A stretch of 52,526 nucleotides of DNA from IMG/VR virus record IMGVR_UViG_3300046008_000572, positions 1-52,526 of that record; one strand, given 5' to 3'. A program made the translations under genes and the position numbers. Positions 37,780 through 46,503 of this stretch are shown here, piece by piece. The stretch is from a virus. Each line of letters opens with the position of its first letter. The stretch's first letter is position 1. The notes under the pieces are model-generated. The model ran no database searches and had not been told where the DNA came from. It was given only the letters and a program-made list of their open reading frames with translations.

Positions 37780-38329
37780 ATTATTACCAGAACAGAGTTA
37801 TCTACATGAATGTTTCAATTACGATTCTGAAACAGGAGAGTTGTATTGGAAAGAAAGACCGTTAAGTCATTTCAAAAATATGCAATATACTAACGCTTGG
37901 AATGTTAAAAACGCTAATAAAAAGGCAGGTGTTGCTGGAACTAGAGGTTATATTGCAATAAAAATAAACGGTATAAAATATAGAGCGCACAGAATAGTGT
38001 ACAAAATGATATACGGTACAGACCCAAATCATATAGACCATATTAACTTCAATACATCAGATAACAGAATTGAAAATATCAGAAATTGCACACATACTGA
38101 AAATCATCAGCATTCAAAAAGACAAATAAATAACACTACTGGGTTCAAAGGAGTTACTGCAACTAAAAGTAACAAGTTTAGAGCGAGAATAACTGTAAAT
38201 TCAGTACGTTTAAACTTAGGCTTGTTTGATACAGCAGAAGAAGCGTATAGTAAGTATTGTGAAGCAGCGCATCTGTATTTTGGCGAATTTTTATATTTAG
38301 AAGATAGCATAGATAATTTTAATAATTAA
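37769..38329 (+). CDS. HNH homing endonuclease with AP2 domain
   Basis: 186 residues from the ATG at 37769 (an in-frame GTG at 37760 is possible). YLHECFNYDSETGELYWKER, HNH core PNHIDHINFNTSDNRIENIR and AP2-like NNTTGFKGVTATKSNKFRAR with LNLGLFDTAEEAYSKY. Close relative of the 34550 and 35247 frames. It overlaps the previous gene by 11 bases and has no leader of its own, so expression depends on readthrough. Confidence 0.9.
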   Translation: MKIKLLPEQSYLHECFNYDSETGELYWKERPLSHFKNMQYTNAWNVKNANKKAGVAGTRGYIAIKINGIKYRAHRIVYKMIYGTDPNHIDHINFNTSDNRIENIRNCTHTENHQHSKRQINNTTGFKGVTATKSNKFRARITVNSVRLNLGLFDTAEEAYSKYCEAAHLYFGEFLYLEDSIDNFNN

Positions 38330-38338
38330 GGGGTGAAT

Positions 38339-38518
38339 ATGAGTAAAATCAGTAAAGCGTTAAAAAAAGCAGAACACGGAATCGAACACGCAGCTAAAGA
38401 TGTAGGCTCTGCCGTAGAAGGCATTGCTACACAAAAGATTGCTGAAACGATTGTTGATGTATTGACTAATCCTGAAGTAGACGACGTAGTAGTAGAAGCC
38501 GTTGAGGTAGCTATTTAA
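38339..38518 (+). CDS. 59-residue helical protein before portal
   Basis: MSKISKALKKAEHGIEHAAK, amphipathic and Ala/Val rich, with an acidic C-terminus. AAGGGG lies upstream. Its stop overlaps the portal start. Function unknown. Confidence 0.6.
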   Translation: MSKISKALKKAEHGIEHAAKDVGSAVEGIATQKIAETIVDVLTNPEVDDVVVEAVEVAI

Positions 38519-40023
38519 TGACAAGCACAGTTTCAACACATCCGCTATATGATGAATCAATCGAAGATTGGTTGATTATGCGTGATTGTTACAAAGGTGA
38601 GAAACAAGTTAAATCTAAAGGACAGACGTATTTACCTGCTACAGGCGGTCAAGTTTTAGATGGAATGAGTGTTAGTGAAGATGGTTATAAGTCCTATGAA
38701 TCTTATAAGAAACGCGCTGTCTATCACAACTTTGTGCATGATGCAGTCGAAAGTTATATCGGATTGTTACACTATAGACCGACACAAATCAAATTACCGC
38801 CAGAAATGGAATTCTTGCGTACTAAAGCGACGATTAACGGTGATAATTTAGACCATTTATTGCGTAGAATTCATTCACAACAGTTCATTACAGGTCGTGT
38901 AGGTTTATTGCTAGATATTGACTCAAGTGGTAGTGGTAATCCGTATATTGCAATGTACAATGCAGAAAACATCGTCAATTGGGATGAAGGTTCTGACAAC
39001 GTAGGATTTAATGCCCTTAACTTAGTTGTGTTGGACGAAACCACATGGATGCGACAAGGGGTGTCATGGTCAGAACAACCTCGCTATCGGTTCTTAGCGT
39101 TAGGTGATTTTAATGTGAATGAAGAAGATTATCAGAATGCAACATATTCACAATCTGTGATGAACTATTCAAACGAAAATCCTACGTTAGAATCCTTCGT
39201 GACACCTATTTATCGTGGTCAATCCTTAAATGAAATCCCCTTTGTGTTCGCTAACTCGAAAGATATTTTAGCGACACCTGATGTACCACCGTTATTAGGT
39301 TTAGCGAATCTATCACTTGCCATCTATCGGGCTGAAGCGGATTATCGTCACACTTTGTATATGCAAGGACAAGATACCTTAGTTGTGGTAGGTGGTATTA
39401 GTCATGGACAAGACGAAGCAACTCGTGTTGGCGCAGGTGCAAGAATTGATGTTGATATGGGTGGTGATGCGAAGTTTATCGGTGTGAGTTCATCTGGTTT
39501 GGCTGAAATGCGTCAAGCAATTGAGAACGATAAACAAGCGGCTGTGACAAAAGCTGGTCAGTTGATGAATGGAAATTCTAAACAAGAATCAGGTGACGCA
39601 CTTAAAATTCGTATGGCTGCACAAACGGCTAACTTAAATCAAGTTGCTGTCACATCTGCTTATGCACTCGAAGAATTGTTGAAGAAGTGTGCTAGATGGA
39701 TGGGATTAGATGATTCAAAAGTTGAAGTTATTCCTAACTTACAGTTCTCTGACAAAGATATGAAAGGTCAAGACTTTGCACAGTTGATTGCTGCTAAAAA
39801 TACAGGCTTATTACCGTTAGCTGATAAAACAGTTCATACAATTCTTAAAGACCAAGGTTATACGAAACTTAGTTATGAAGAAGAACGTAAGTTAATGAAA
39901 GAGGATGACTTATCTCCTCCGATAGAAGTTCCTGATAATTCAAGTAACGGAGTACAACAACCGACAGCATCGATGAATGTTGACCGTGTTACTGTGAATA
40001 ATGACCCGATTAACGGAGATTGA
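38518..40023 (+). CDS. Portal-type protein, DUF4055 family
   Basis: 501 residues. The N-terminus (DWLIMRDCYKGEKQVKSKGQ, TYLPATGG) and the central HSQQFITGRVGLLLDID and RAEADYRHTLYMQGQDTLVV match the DUF4055 phage family, which sits between terminase and scaffold and is taken to be the portal through which DNA enters the head. Length and position fit. The start overlaps the upstream stop (TAATG). Confidence 0.85.
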   Translation: MTSTVSTHPLYDESIEDWLIMRDCYKGEKQVKSKGQTYLPATGGQVLDGMSVSEDGYKSYESYKKRAVYHNFVHDAVESYIGLLHYRPTQIKLPPEMEFLRTKATINGDNLDHLLRRIHSQQFITGRVGLLLDIDSSGSGNPYIAMYNAENIVNWDEGSDNVGFNALNLVVLDETTWMRQGVSWSEQPRYRFLALGDFNVNEEDYQNATYSQSVMNYSNENPTLESFVTPIYRGQSLNEIPFVFANSKDILATPDVPPLLGLANLSLAIYRAEADYRHTLYMQGQDTLVVVGGISHGQDEATRVGAGARIDVDMGGDAKFIGVSSSGLAEMRQAIENDKQAAVTKAGQLMNGNSKQESGDALKIRMAAQTANLNQVAVTSAYALEELLKKCARWMGLDDSKVEVIPNLQFSDKDMKGQDFAQLIAAKNTGLLPLADKTVHTILKDQGYTKLSYEEERKLMKEDDLSPPIEVPDNSSNGVQQPTASMNVDRVTVNNDPINGD

Positions 40024-40028
40024 ACTGA

Positions 40029-40115
40029 AGCACGACAGTATAACAAGTTGCATCGAACTGTGCTGAGTAGACACAGGATAATAAAAGACTCAACTTACCG
40101 AACCAATGGTGGTTC
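40029..40115 (+). promoter_or_regulatory. Structured spacer between portal and scaffold
   Basis: ACAGT (40035) and ACTGT (40057) form a stem whose loop AAGTTG (40045) matches CAACTT (40091), a pseudoknot. A hairpin GAACCA/TGGTTC follows at 40100-40115. I see no promoter here. The 134-bp gap has no gene. Confidence 0.45.
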
Positions 40116-40157
40116 ACAAAATGGGCAATGGTGTCCGACAAAACGAGAGATATTAAA

Positions 40158-40937
40158 ATGGCATTAGAATACGAAATTACAAGTTTAGATTCATTAGATG
40201 AAACACTACATTCATTCTACACACCAACGGCTGATGGTAGCAAATATGTGTTGGATGTAGCAGGTGTGAAACCGTTAAGTGAATTCACGAAAGTGCAAGG
40301 CGCATTAGAAAAAGAACGCAATGACCACAAACAAGTCAAAGCGAAGTTATCACATTTTGGCGAATTAGACCCTGAATCTGTACAAGCACAATTAGCGAGA
40401 ATCGCTGAATTAGAAGAATTAGCGAAAGGTTCTACGGTAGATGTAGCTAAGTTAGAAGAAATGGCAAATGCACGCGCAAAAAGTCAAACACAACCTTTGA
40501 TGGCTGAACGTGATGCAATTTCTAAGAAAGCGGCTGAATTAGAACAGCGTGTTGCGTACTTTGAACAAGTAGACCGTCAACGTCGAATGAATGATGAATT
40601 TGTGGCTAAAATCAAAGCTGCTAAAATTGACCCTCGTTTTGAAGAAACCGTGCTAATGAAAGCAGAACGCTTATTCACAGAAACTGATGATGGTAAATTC
40701 TTAACGAAAGACGGTATCAACGGTGTGACAGGTTATATGCCATTTGAAGTGTGGTTAAGTGAACAACAAGCAAGTAACCCTTATTACTGGGGTGATAACG
40801 TAGGTGGTGGTGCAAAAGGTGGTAATGGAGCGTATAAAGGCAACAATCCTTTTGCGACAGGTAATTTAACTGAACAAGCACAGATGTGGACAGAGAACCC
40901 GACCTTAGCGGAAAGATTATCTAAACAAGCTAAATAA
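40158..40937 (+). CDS. Phage scaffold protein
   Basis: 259 residues from the ATG at 40158. Highly helical and charged in the middle (LEKERNDHKQVKAKLSHFGE, ELEQRVAYFEQVDRQRRMND), a Gly-rich region near 225, and a C-terminal helix. This composition and the position between portal and capsid are typical of scaffolding proteins that guide capsid assembly. Confidence 0.85.
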   Translation: MALEYEITSLDSLDETLHSFYTPTADGSKYVLDVAGVKPLSEFTKVQGALEKERNDHKQVKAKLSHFGELDPESVQAQLARIAELEELAKGSTVDVAKLEEMANARAKSQTQPLMAERDAISKKAAELEQRVAYFEQVDRQRRMNDEFVAKIKAAKIDPRFEETVLMKAERLFTETDDGKFLTKDGINGVTGYMPFEVWLSEQQASNPYYWGDNVGGGAKGGNGAYKGNNPFATGNLTEQAQMWTENPTLAERLSKQAK

Positions 40938-40941
40938 ATGC

Positions 40942-40970
40942 TTGACACTGTGATTATAGTGTGAAATAAT
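40942..40970 (+). promoter_or_regulatory. Promoter with extended -10
   Basis: TTGACA, 17 bp, AATAAT with TGA before the -10. It reads into a structured region that ends at a terminator before any plus-strand gene. Confidence 0.75.
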
Positions 40971-40976
40971 TACCTC

Positions 40977-41134
40977 CAGTTAAGATTATCTTTTTCTAGC
41001 AATAGATAAGATAATCTTATTAAGAATTCTAAACAGAGTTTTTAATAAGATTTCATAGTCTTGGTTTGTTCTCATTTTTAGTCCTCCTACACTCGACCCT
41101 TTAATAATTAAAACTGTTAAAGGGTTTCTTTTTA
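40977..41134 (+). ncRNA. Candidate small RNA antisense to a short peptide gene
   Basis: From the promoter at 40942 transcription should start near 40977. Hairpins AAGATTATCTT/AAGATAATCTT (40982-41018) and CTTATTAA/TTAATAAG (41016-41049; they share three bases) follow, then a terminator ACCCTTTAA/TTAAAGGGT (41096-41125) with TTTCTTTTTATT. The RNA of about 155 nt contains no plus-strand gene. Confidence 0.5.
40986..41075 (-). CDS. 29-residue basic amphipathic peptide
   Basis: MRTNQDYEILLKTLFRILNK followed by IILSIARKR; basic, with hydrophobic residues on one face. GGAGG lies 7 nt upstream of the ATG, stronger than most genes here. It lies entirely opposite the candidate small RNA, as in type I toxin-antitoxin pairs. 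I found no clear minus-strand promoter. Confidence 0.4.
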   Translation of the reverse strand: MRTNQDYEILLKTLFRILNKIILSIARKR

Positions 41135-41173
41135 TTCATCGAAAATAAATTTGACATCTACACTAAATAATGC

Positions 41174-41202
41174 TTGACTTTTAAATACTTTTCGTGTAGC
41201 AT
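41174..41202 (+). promoter_or_regulatory. Promoter of the major capsid gene
   Basis: TTGACT, 17 bp, TAGCAT. The leader has ATCTAC/GTAGAT and TTGC/GCAA hairpins, both with ATGG in the loop. Confidence 0.65.
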
Positions 41203-41317
41203 ACAGCGATAAATCTACATGGGTAGATACAATACACAATTAACTTTCAATTACTTGCATGGGCAAAGGATGAAATATGAATAAATCAATTAACTAATTT
41301 AATAAAGGAATTTCCAA

Positions 41318-42376
41318 ATGGCAGTCGCAACTTTAAGTACAGCGTTATTAGTACCACAAGTATTTAATCCGTATGTGTTCTTACGCACACAAGAAAAATC
41401 AAAACTCATTCAATCAGGTGCTGTTGCACGTTCAGGCTTCTTAGACAATTTCTTGTCTGGTGGCGGTAACATTGTAACAATGCCTTTCTACAAAGATTTA
41501 GTTCGTAACGTATCTAACGTATCGAGTTCAGATGATACCGCTACTTCTACTCCGAATGCAATTACAGGCGCGTCAATCGTTCAACAACGCTTGAGCAGAA
41601 ACCAATCATGGACTGCTGCTGATTTAGCAGCAGATTTAACAGGTGCAGACCCGTTAAAAGGTATTGGTGACCGTGTAGCATCTTATTGGGCTTGGGATTT
41701 ACAAAAAACATTCCTTGCTACCTTAGCAGGTGTATTTGCTGATAACGATGCTGCGGCATCAGGTTCAGATACGCATACACAATATGATTTAACTTATGAT
41801 GCTTCAACAAACACAGGTTTGCCTTCAGGTACACCACAATCAGCAAGTGATACAACTCGTTTCTCTGCTGAATTGTTGATTGATACCTTAGCAACAATGG
41901 GTGATAGTGCGGATGGTTTGCGTACATTGTTAGTACACCCTGTTGTATATGCGCGTATGTTAAAACGTAACATGATTACTTTTGTACCTGATTCACAAGA
42001 AAAACGTAACATTCCAACATTTATGGATATGGAAGTTGTGTCTGATAATATGATGCCAGCAGGTGTTTCTGGTACAGGATTGGCTGGTAAATACTACACT
42101 TACATCTTAGGTAGTGGTGCATTACAATTAGGTATGGGTTCTCCTCGTATTCCTAGTGAAGTGTTCCGCGCTCCTAACGGCGGTAATGGTGGTGGTATTG
42201 AAACCTTATACAGTCGTCAAGAATTTGTGGTTGCACCTGAAGGTACTTCGTACATCGGTACTGCTACAGAAGGCGGTGCAAGTAATACTGCATTAGCGAC
42301 TGCTGCTAACTGGTCGCGTCGTTACCCTGAACGCAAACAAGTCAACATTGCTCGTTTAATTACACAAGAATCTTAA
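41318..42376 (+). CDS. Major capsid protein
   Basis: 352 residues, after the scaffold gene and behind its own promoter and AAAGGA site. Features of an HK97-fold phage coat: an N-terminal arm, GNIVTMPFYKDLVRNVSNVS, TAADLAADLTGADPLKGIGD, and a C-terminal part with WSRRYPERKQVNIARLITQE. I base the call on position, length and this pattern. It forms the icosahedral shell. Confidence 0.88.
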   Translation: MAVATLSTALLVPQVFNPYVFLRTQEKSKLIQSGAVARSGFLDNFLSGGGNIVTMPFYKDLVRNVSNVSSSDDTATSTPNAITGASIVQQRLSRNQSWTAADLAADLTGADPLKGIGDRVASYWAWDLQKTFLATLAGVFADNDAAASGSDTHTQYDLTYDASTNTGLPSGTPQSASDTTRFSAELLIDTLATMGDSADGLRTLLVHPVVYARMLKRNMITFVPDSQEKRNIPTFMDMEVVSDNMMPAGVSGTGLAGKYYTYILGSGALQLGMGSPRIPSEVFRAPNGGNGGGIETLYSRQEFVVAPEGTSYIGTATEGGASNTALATAANWSRRYPERKQVNIARLITQES

Positions 42377-42382
42377 TAATTT

Positions 42383-42418
42383 AACCCTTCCTTTGCTTTG
42401 TGTGAAGGAAGGGTATTT
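42383..42418 (+). terminator. Hairpin after the capsid gene
   Basis: AACCCTTCCTT and AAGGAAGGGT form a 10-bp stem, followed by ATTTAC. The T tract is poor, so it may slow or process rather than end transcription. Confidence 0.55.
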
Positions 42419-42431
42419 ACAGGAATATAAA

Positions 42432-42980
42432 ATGGCAGAATTATTAGACGTTTTAAAAGCATTAGACCCGAATGACGCAACCTTGTGGACAGATGACGGT
42501 TTACCTATGTTAGATGCTGTTAAAGCATTAACAGGTGATAGTAAATTAACTCGTTCAGCACTCAATAAAGTCGCATTAGGGTTAACTCGTGATACTGTGG
42601 CAACGTACACAACTGCTCCAGTTGATGCTAGCGTAGCTACTGTAGAAGAAGTTATTGTGGTTGAAGAACCTGTACAATCTTTGTCACAAGATGAAGTGAA
42701 AGCCGCAATCGCGGTAGCCAGTGCTGAATTCGAGGAGCTTCGTAATAAAGCAGATTCTACAGAAACTGAATTAGCTAAATTACAAAAACAAGTAGATGAA
42801 TTATCATCACAGCTCGTAAAACCAACACCTAATGAAGAATTCGCAGAAGCAATCTCACATTATGTAGCTGCGACAGCAAAAGAACGTATGGAACGCTCTG
42901 AAAAACTTAAAAAGTTTGAAGAATTAGGTTTGTCGTTTGATGATTTAAAAGAATTATTCCCACAATTAGCCAGAGTATAA
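42432..42980 (+). CDS. Hypothetical structural or assembly protein
   Basis: 182 residues from the ATG at 42432, AGGA 7 nt upstream. A helical N-terminus (LLDVLKALDPNDATLWTDDG), an acidic linker (VEEVIVVEEPVQSL) and a coiled coil (AEFEELRNKADSTETELAKL). Sits between capsid and tail genes. Similar N-termini occur in small phage proteins found after the capsid; no function known. Confidence 0.65.
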   Translation: MAELLDVLKALDPNDATLWTDDGLPMLDAVKALTGDSKLTRSALNKVALGLTRDTVATYTTAPVDASVATVEEVIVVEEPVQSLSQDEVKAAIAVASAEFEELRNKADSTETELAKLQKQVDELSSQLVKPTPNEEFAEAISHYVAATAKERMERSEKLKKFEELGLSFDDLKELFPQLARV

Positions 42981-42983
42981 GAT

Positions 42984-43307
42984 ATGAGTGACGATACATA
43001 CAGTTTCTTTGAAGTTGAACAGACGATTAGCGGTGTTGTACGCAAGTTACCTAAACACAGTACAACGGCTGTTGTTAGAAGTAACTGTTTGTTCGCACCC
43101 GCTTTATCTACGCTTGTTGTACACATTTCAGCTACAGCTACTGTGGTTGTTAAAAGTAATGCTTTTGGTGAAACTGCTAAAGATGCTACCTTAACTACAC
43201 TTTCTGCAACAGGTAGACATGTTATCGCATCTGCGGACAAAATTGTGTTAGATGTCACTGCTAATACTGGAACAGTAACTGCAATTCTTATTTGTAATGA
43301 GGATTAA
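42984..43307 (+). CDS. Putative virion protein
   Basis: 107 residues, Ala/Thr/Val rich, beta-like (STLVVHISATATVVVKSNAF). Position after the capsid and the beta pattern suggest a head decoration or fibre-base protein, which is inference. Confidence 0.6.
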   Translation: MSDDTYSFFEVEQTISGVVRKLPKHSTTAVVRSNCLFAPALSTLVVHISATATVVVKSNAFGETAKDATLTTLSATGRHVIASADKIVLDVTANTGTVTAILICNED

Positions 43308-43312
43308 CTCTC

Positions 43313-43453
43313 ATGCCACTTAAAAAAGGTTACAGTAAGAAAACGATTTCATCGAATATCAGAACCGAAATGAAATCAGGAAAATCACAAAAGCAAAGTA
43401 TTGCAATCGCTCTATCTGTGGCTAAGAAAGCGAAAGCTAAACGTAAGAAATAA
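43313..43453 (+). CDS. 46-residue basic protein, DUF6496-like
   Basis: MPLKKGYSKKTISSNIRTEM, then QSIAIALSVAKKAKAKRKK. This M-P-L-K-K-G-x-S...(A/S)IA-LS-A-(R/K)-K pattern is a widespread small phage protein of unknown role. Highly basic, so it may bind DNA or RNA. Confidence 0.7.
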   Translation: MPLKKGYSKKTISSNIRTEMKSGKSQKQSIAIALSVAKKAKAKRKK

Positions 43454-43463
43454 GGAGTAATTT

Positions 43464-43841
43464 ATGGCTAAGTGGATTCCTGACTTTAGAGTAGGCGATG
43501 ATTATAACATTAAGCTAACTGTGAATGATGTAGCAGGGATTGCTGTTGATATTACAGGTTATAAGTTTTGGTTGACATTAAAAGCGAGTTATGATAATTC
43601 AGATGCTCAAGCCGCTATGCAGTTTGTGACTACTGTAGGTGATAATGTAAATGATGAAGCACTTAACGGTATTTGTTATTTAACTGTCCCTGCTAGTGTG
43701 ACCAAACAAGTTCCTGTAGGTCGATATTATTATGATATTCAACAAAAAGTAGGCTCAAGTATCACAACAGTATTACCGCCTATTGCAGATTATAAAGATA
43801 AAGTTGTTGTTGTGCCTGAAGTGACGGAAGCGATTGTATGA
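43464..43841 (+). CDS. Conserved virion protein, possibly tail-fibre associated
   Basis: 125 residues, AAGGAG upstream. WIPDFRVGDDYNIKLTV and ITGYKFWLTLKASYDNSD, then VGRYYYDIQQKVGSS, match a small phage protein often placed beside tail-fibre genes. Beta-rich; role unknown. Confidence 0.6.
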   Translation: MAKWIPDFRVGDDYNIKLTVNDVAGIAVDITGYKFWLTLKASYDNSDAQAAMQFVTTVGDNVNDEALNGICYLTVPASVTKQVPVGRYYYDIQQKVGSSITTVLPPIADYKDKVVVVPEVTEAIV

Positions 43842-44152
43842 CAGATATTATTGTAAATCAAAATCAACAAACTATTCAAGTATCCCCTGTTGTTCAAACG
43901 GTAGTACAAGCATTTCCCGCAGGTCTAAAGGGAGATAAAGGTGAAAAAGGAGATTCTGGCGTTCCTCAAATAATCGCTTCTGATGGACTGGCTGTACATC
44001 CTAATTCAACAACGAATCACTCTTTCGGTTACGATTCTTCTGGTAATTTAATTTCTGATACCTATACAGATAGCAACAGCAATACTTATACGCAAACTTT
44101 CACTTGGACAAACGGTAATTTAACTGCAACTAGCAATTGGGTGAAACAATGA
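43838..44152 (+). CDS. Tail-fibre-like protein with collagen-like segment
   Basis: 104 residues. GLKGDKGEKGDSG (about 30-42) is a short collagen-like G-x-y run. The C-terminal half, FGYDSSGNLISDTYTDSNSN and TYTQTFTWTNGNLTATSNWV, is a beta module repeated in the gene at 46300. Coupled to the tail spike (ATGA). Likely part of the host-contact apparatus. Confidence 0.7.
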   Translation: MTDIIVNQNQQTIQVSPVVQTVVQAFPAGLKGDKGEKGDSGVPQIIASDGLAVHPNSTTNHSFGYDSSGNLISDTYTDSNSNTYTQTFTWTNGNLTATSNWVKQ

Positions 44153-46182
44153 GTTTTATAGTTGAAGCGGCGAAAGCTGGCGTTGAGTTTAAGAAGGATA
44201 GAGGGACTGCGGGTGGGTATGCTCATACACCTGTTGCTGAGTACCCAATCAAAGAGGTTGGAGTTATAAACCCTAACTACCCTGTCGGGGACGTTAGACG
44301 TTATGGTATTTACCCAGATGGGTCGGACGTATTAAACATTACGTTTAATGCGACAACTACTTTAGCTGCGTCTGCTGGGGCATTTAACAACAATATGATA
44401 GGCATGGTAGTTTGTTCGCCTTTGTCAACAGGTAGTTACGGTGGCACACCTCCAAAAATAATCTCAATACTACCTGATGGGTCGGGTGCAACTTTAAATA
44501 TAGCCGCAACTGGCTCAGGCACGGGGAACGCAAGAATAGGGACATACTGGGAAAGAGATTATGCAACACGCCTGGCAAATGTATTAACTAATTCCACTGT
44601 TCCTGGCATTACTATTGATTGGGTTGCTGGACTGTACTGCACATCCTTTAATTTAAACTCCAGCCATTCTAAGGCTAAAATGCACTTCCAACAGGGGGCT
44701 GAATTCTCAGGTTTGATTCATATTATCCCCAGTGCAGGGTTTCCTTCTACCGCGTCAGCTCTCTCTGACTTAATACTATCTGGACACATAACCACTTACG
44801 ATAGATTTGGAGCTATAGGGGTGCAAGACTCCGACCTATCCCTTCTAAACGTAATTTGCAAATCAGACGCAACTAAACATTTGACAGGAATTTATGGTAG
44901 AGGAGTACATATGTATTCATCTATTACAAACACAAAATTTGGTAACTTTATAGTAGAGGATTGCCCATGTATTGGCACAGTGTACAACACAGACGGGGCG
45001 TTTGTTGTAGATTCATCAGACTGCCACGATAATACCTACGGGGATATTTGGGTTAAAGATAGTGCTGGTCATGGGGTATATCTTATTGGCGCAAATCAAA
45101 CAGTTAACTCTATTCGCGTAGACGGCTGGGGGTACGGTACACATGATAGGACGTTACAAGAAGCTCAGACTTTATCACAATCTAAGGAGCTAACAGGTGT
45201 ATGGCTAAAAAGATGCTCTGGATTAAAAGTTGATAACATCACTGTTAATCAAATTGCTGGAACACGGAGCAATGCGTTGTATGACTTTAGAATTGAAGAT
45301 ACACAAAATGCAATTTACACACCACCATCGTGGACGGTACCAAAAATTCACTCGTTAGAATGCTTGTCTATTACACATAGAGGTATATCTATCGGGGATA
45401 TTAACAACCCAGGAAATATCGCATTGGCTCAAATAGATTATATAGACGTAGCTAATGCTTCTGGATGTACTGTGGACACTGGGTATAGTTATATAACAAT
45501 CGCAGCAGGTAGTCCGCCATCTGGCTCATTTAGAAGCTGTTTATACAATACAAGAATAAAAGCATTAAGTAAATCAACGCAAGGCAACCCTATTATTAAC
45601 ACTGTTATCACGGTCAAAGCCTACACAACTCTTGTATCGGAGTTGATAGATACATCATACGGACACCCAGGTACTGTGTTAGTAATGTTAGGTGAGTGTT
45701 TTATCGGTGCAATGAGGCATAATCAAACAGGCAACTCAACATCCCCTACGACTATTATTATTGGTCCAAATAACGATGGTGTAGTCAATATAGGGTGCAT
45801 TAGGGCGGATGCTCAGTATTTGCCATCCATAACCCTTCTTGATTTACCTTCGGCATCAAAGTTCGATATAGGTAAGGTTTATTCCACTGGCTATCGAGGT
45901 GTTGGAGTTGTTAGAATGAACACATCATCAAACGGAATTGTAAGAATTGGGCGGTTATCCGATACCACTGCCGCTGGAACAGGTATTCGGTGGCAAGGAT
46001 GTACTGATGTGGCGGTTGAGGGTGGAACAGTCACGGGGTTCTTAAAAGGTATTTATGCAACTACATCTACCAACGTGCGTTGCCGTGCAACGAGCTTGAG
46101 TGTAACTGGAAATACTACAAATACTGATTTAGCAAGTGGGCAAGTGTCTGTTGATGCAACAAGCCAGAATGTTACTTTATAG
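44149..46182 (+). CDS. Tail spike, parallel beta-helix type
   Basis: 677 residues from the ATG at 44149. After a short N-terminal attachment part (MSFIVEAAKAGVEFKKDRGT), the long middle shows the regular Val/Ile/Gly/Asn rungs of a right-handed beta-helix (ITNTKFGNFIVEDC, GHGVYLIGANQTVNSIRVDG). Such spikes bind and often cut host surface polysaccharide. No catalytic residues can be named with confidence. It is flanked by two paralogous small tail modules. Confidence 0.8.
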   Translation: MSFIVEAAKAGVEFKKDRGTAGGYAHTPVAEYPIKEVGVINPNYPVGDVRRYGIYPDGSDVLNITFNATTTLAASAGAFNNNMIGMVVCSPLSTGSYGGTPPKIISILPDGSGATLNIAATGSGTGNARIGTYWERDYATRLANVLTNSTVPGITIDWVAGLYCTSFNLNSSHSKAKMHFQQGAEFSGLIHIIPSAGFPSTASALSDLILSGHITTYDRFGAIGVQDSDLSLLNVICKSDATKHLTGIYGRGVHMYSSITNTKFGNFIVEDCPCIGTVYNTDGAFVVDSSDCHDNTYGDIWVKDSAGHGVYLIGANQTVNSIRVDGWGYGTHDRTLQEAQTLSQSKELTGVWLKRCSGLKVDNITVNQIAGTRSNALYDFRIEDTQNAIYTPPSWTVPKIHSLECLSITHRGISIGDINNPGNIALAQIDYIDVANASGCTVDTGYSYITIAAGSPPSGSFRSCLYNTRIKALSKSTQGNPIINTVITVKAYTTLVSELIDTSYGHPGTVLVMLGECFIGAMRHNQTGNSTSPTTIIIGPNNDGVVNIGCIRADAQYLPSITLLDLPSASKFDIGKVYSTGYRGVGVVRMNTSSNGIVRIGRLSDTTAAGTGIRWQGCTDVAVEGGTVTGFLKGIYATTSTNVRCRATSLSVTGNTTNTDLASGQVSVDATSQNVTL

Positions 46183-46299
46183 CCTCGTCCTGACAAACAA
46201 ATTAAGATGACTCAATCAGGCAGACAAGACTTATGAAAAGAATAGCTTGGCAAAACCCAATAACAAAAGGCTTAACGTCTGCAATAACAAGGAGTGATT

Positions 46300-46503
46300 A
46301 TGAGTGATTTAGATTACGGTGTTATTGCTTCTGATAATAACATTATTTTCCCAGAATATGTAGCAGCGCATAATTTTACTTACGATAGTTCAGGTAATTT
46401 AATTACAGACACGTTTGTTGATTTTAACGGTTTTACTTATAAACAAACATTTACATGGTTAAATGGAAATCTGACTAATACAGGTCTGTGGACTAAACAA
46501 TAA
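46300..46503 (+). CDS. Small tail module, paralog of 43838 C-terminus
   Basis: 67 residues from the ATG at 46300, AAGGAG 5 nt upstream. NFTYDSSGNLITDTFVDFNG and TYKQTFTWLNGNLTNTGLWT repeat the C-terminal module of the gene at 43838. It overlaps the lipase start (TAATG), so the pair may be produced together. Confidence 0.65.
   Translation: MSDLDYGVIASDNNIIFPEYVAAHNFTYDSSGNLITDTFVDFNGFTYKQTFTWLNGNLTNTGLWTKQ

Noticed and set aside
41151-41171. TTGACA at 41151 as a separate promoter
   Set aside because: At 17 bp downstream lies the next TTGACT and no -10; the AATAAT is too close. The 41174-41202 promoter is better.
46233-46307. 24-codon frame MKRIAWQNPITKGL before the small tail module
   Set aside because: No ribosome site ahead of its ATG; probably chance.
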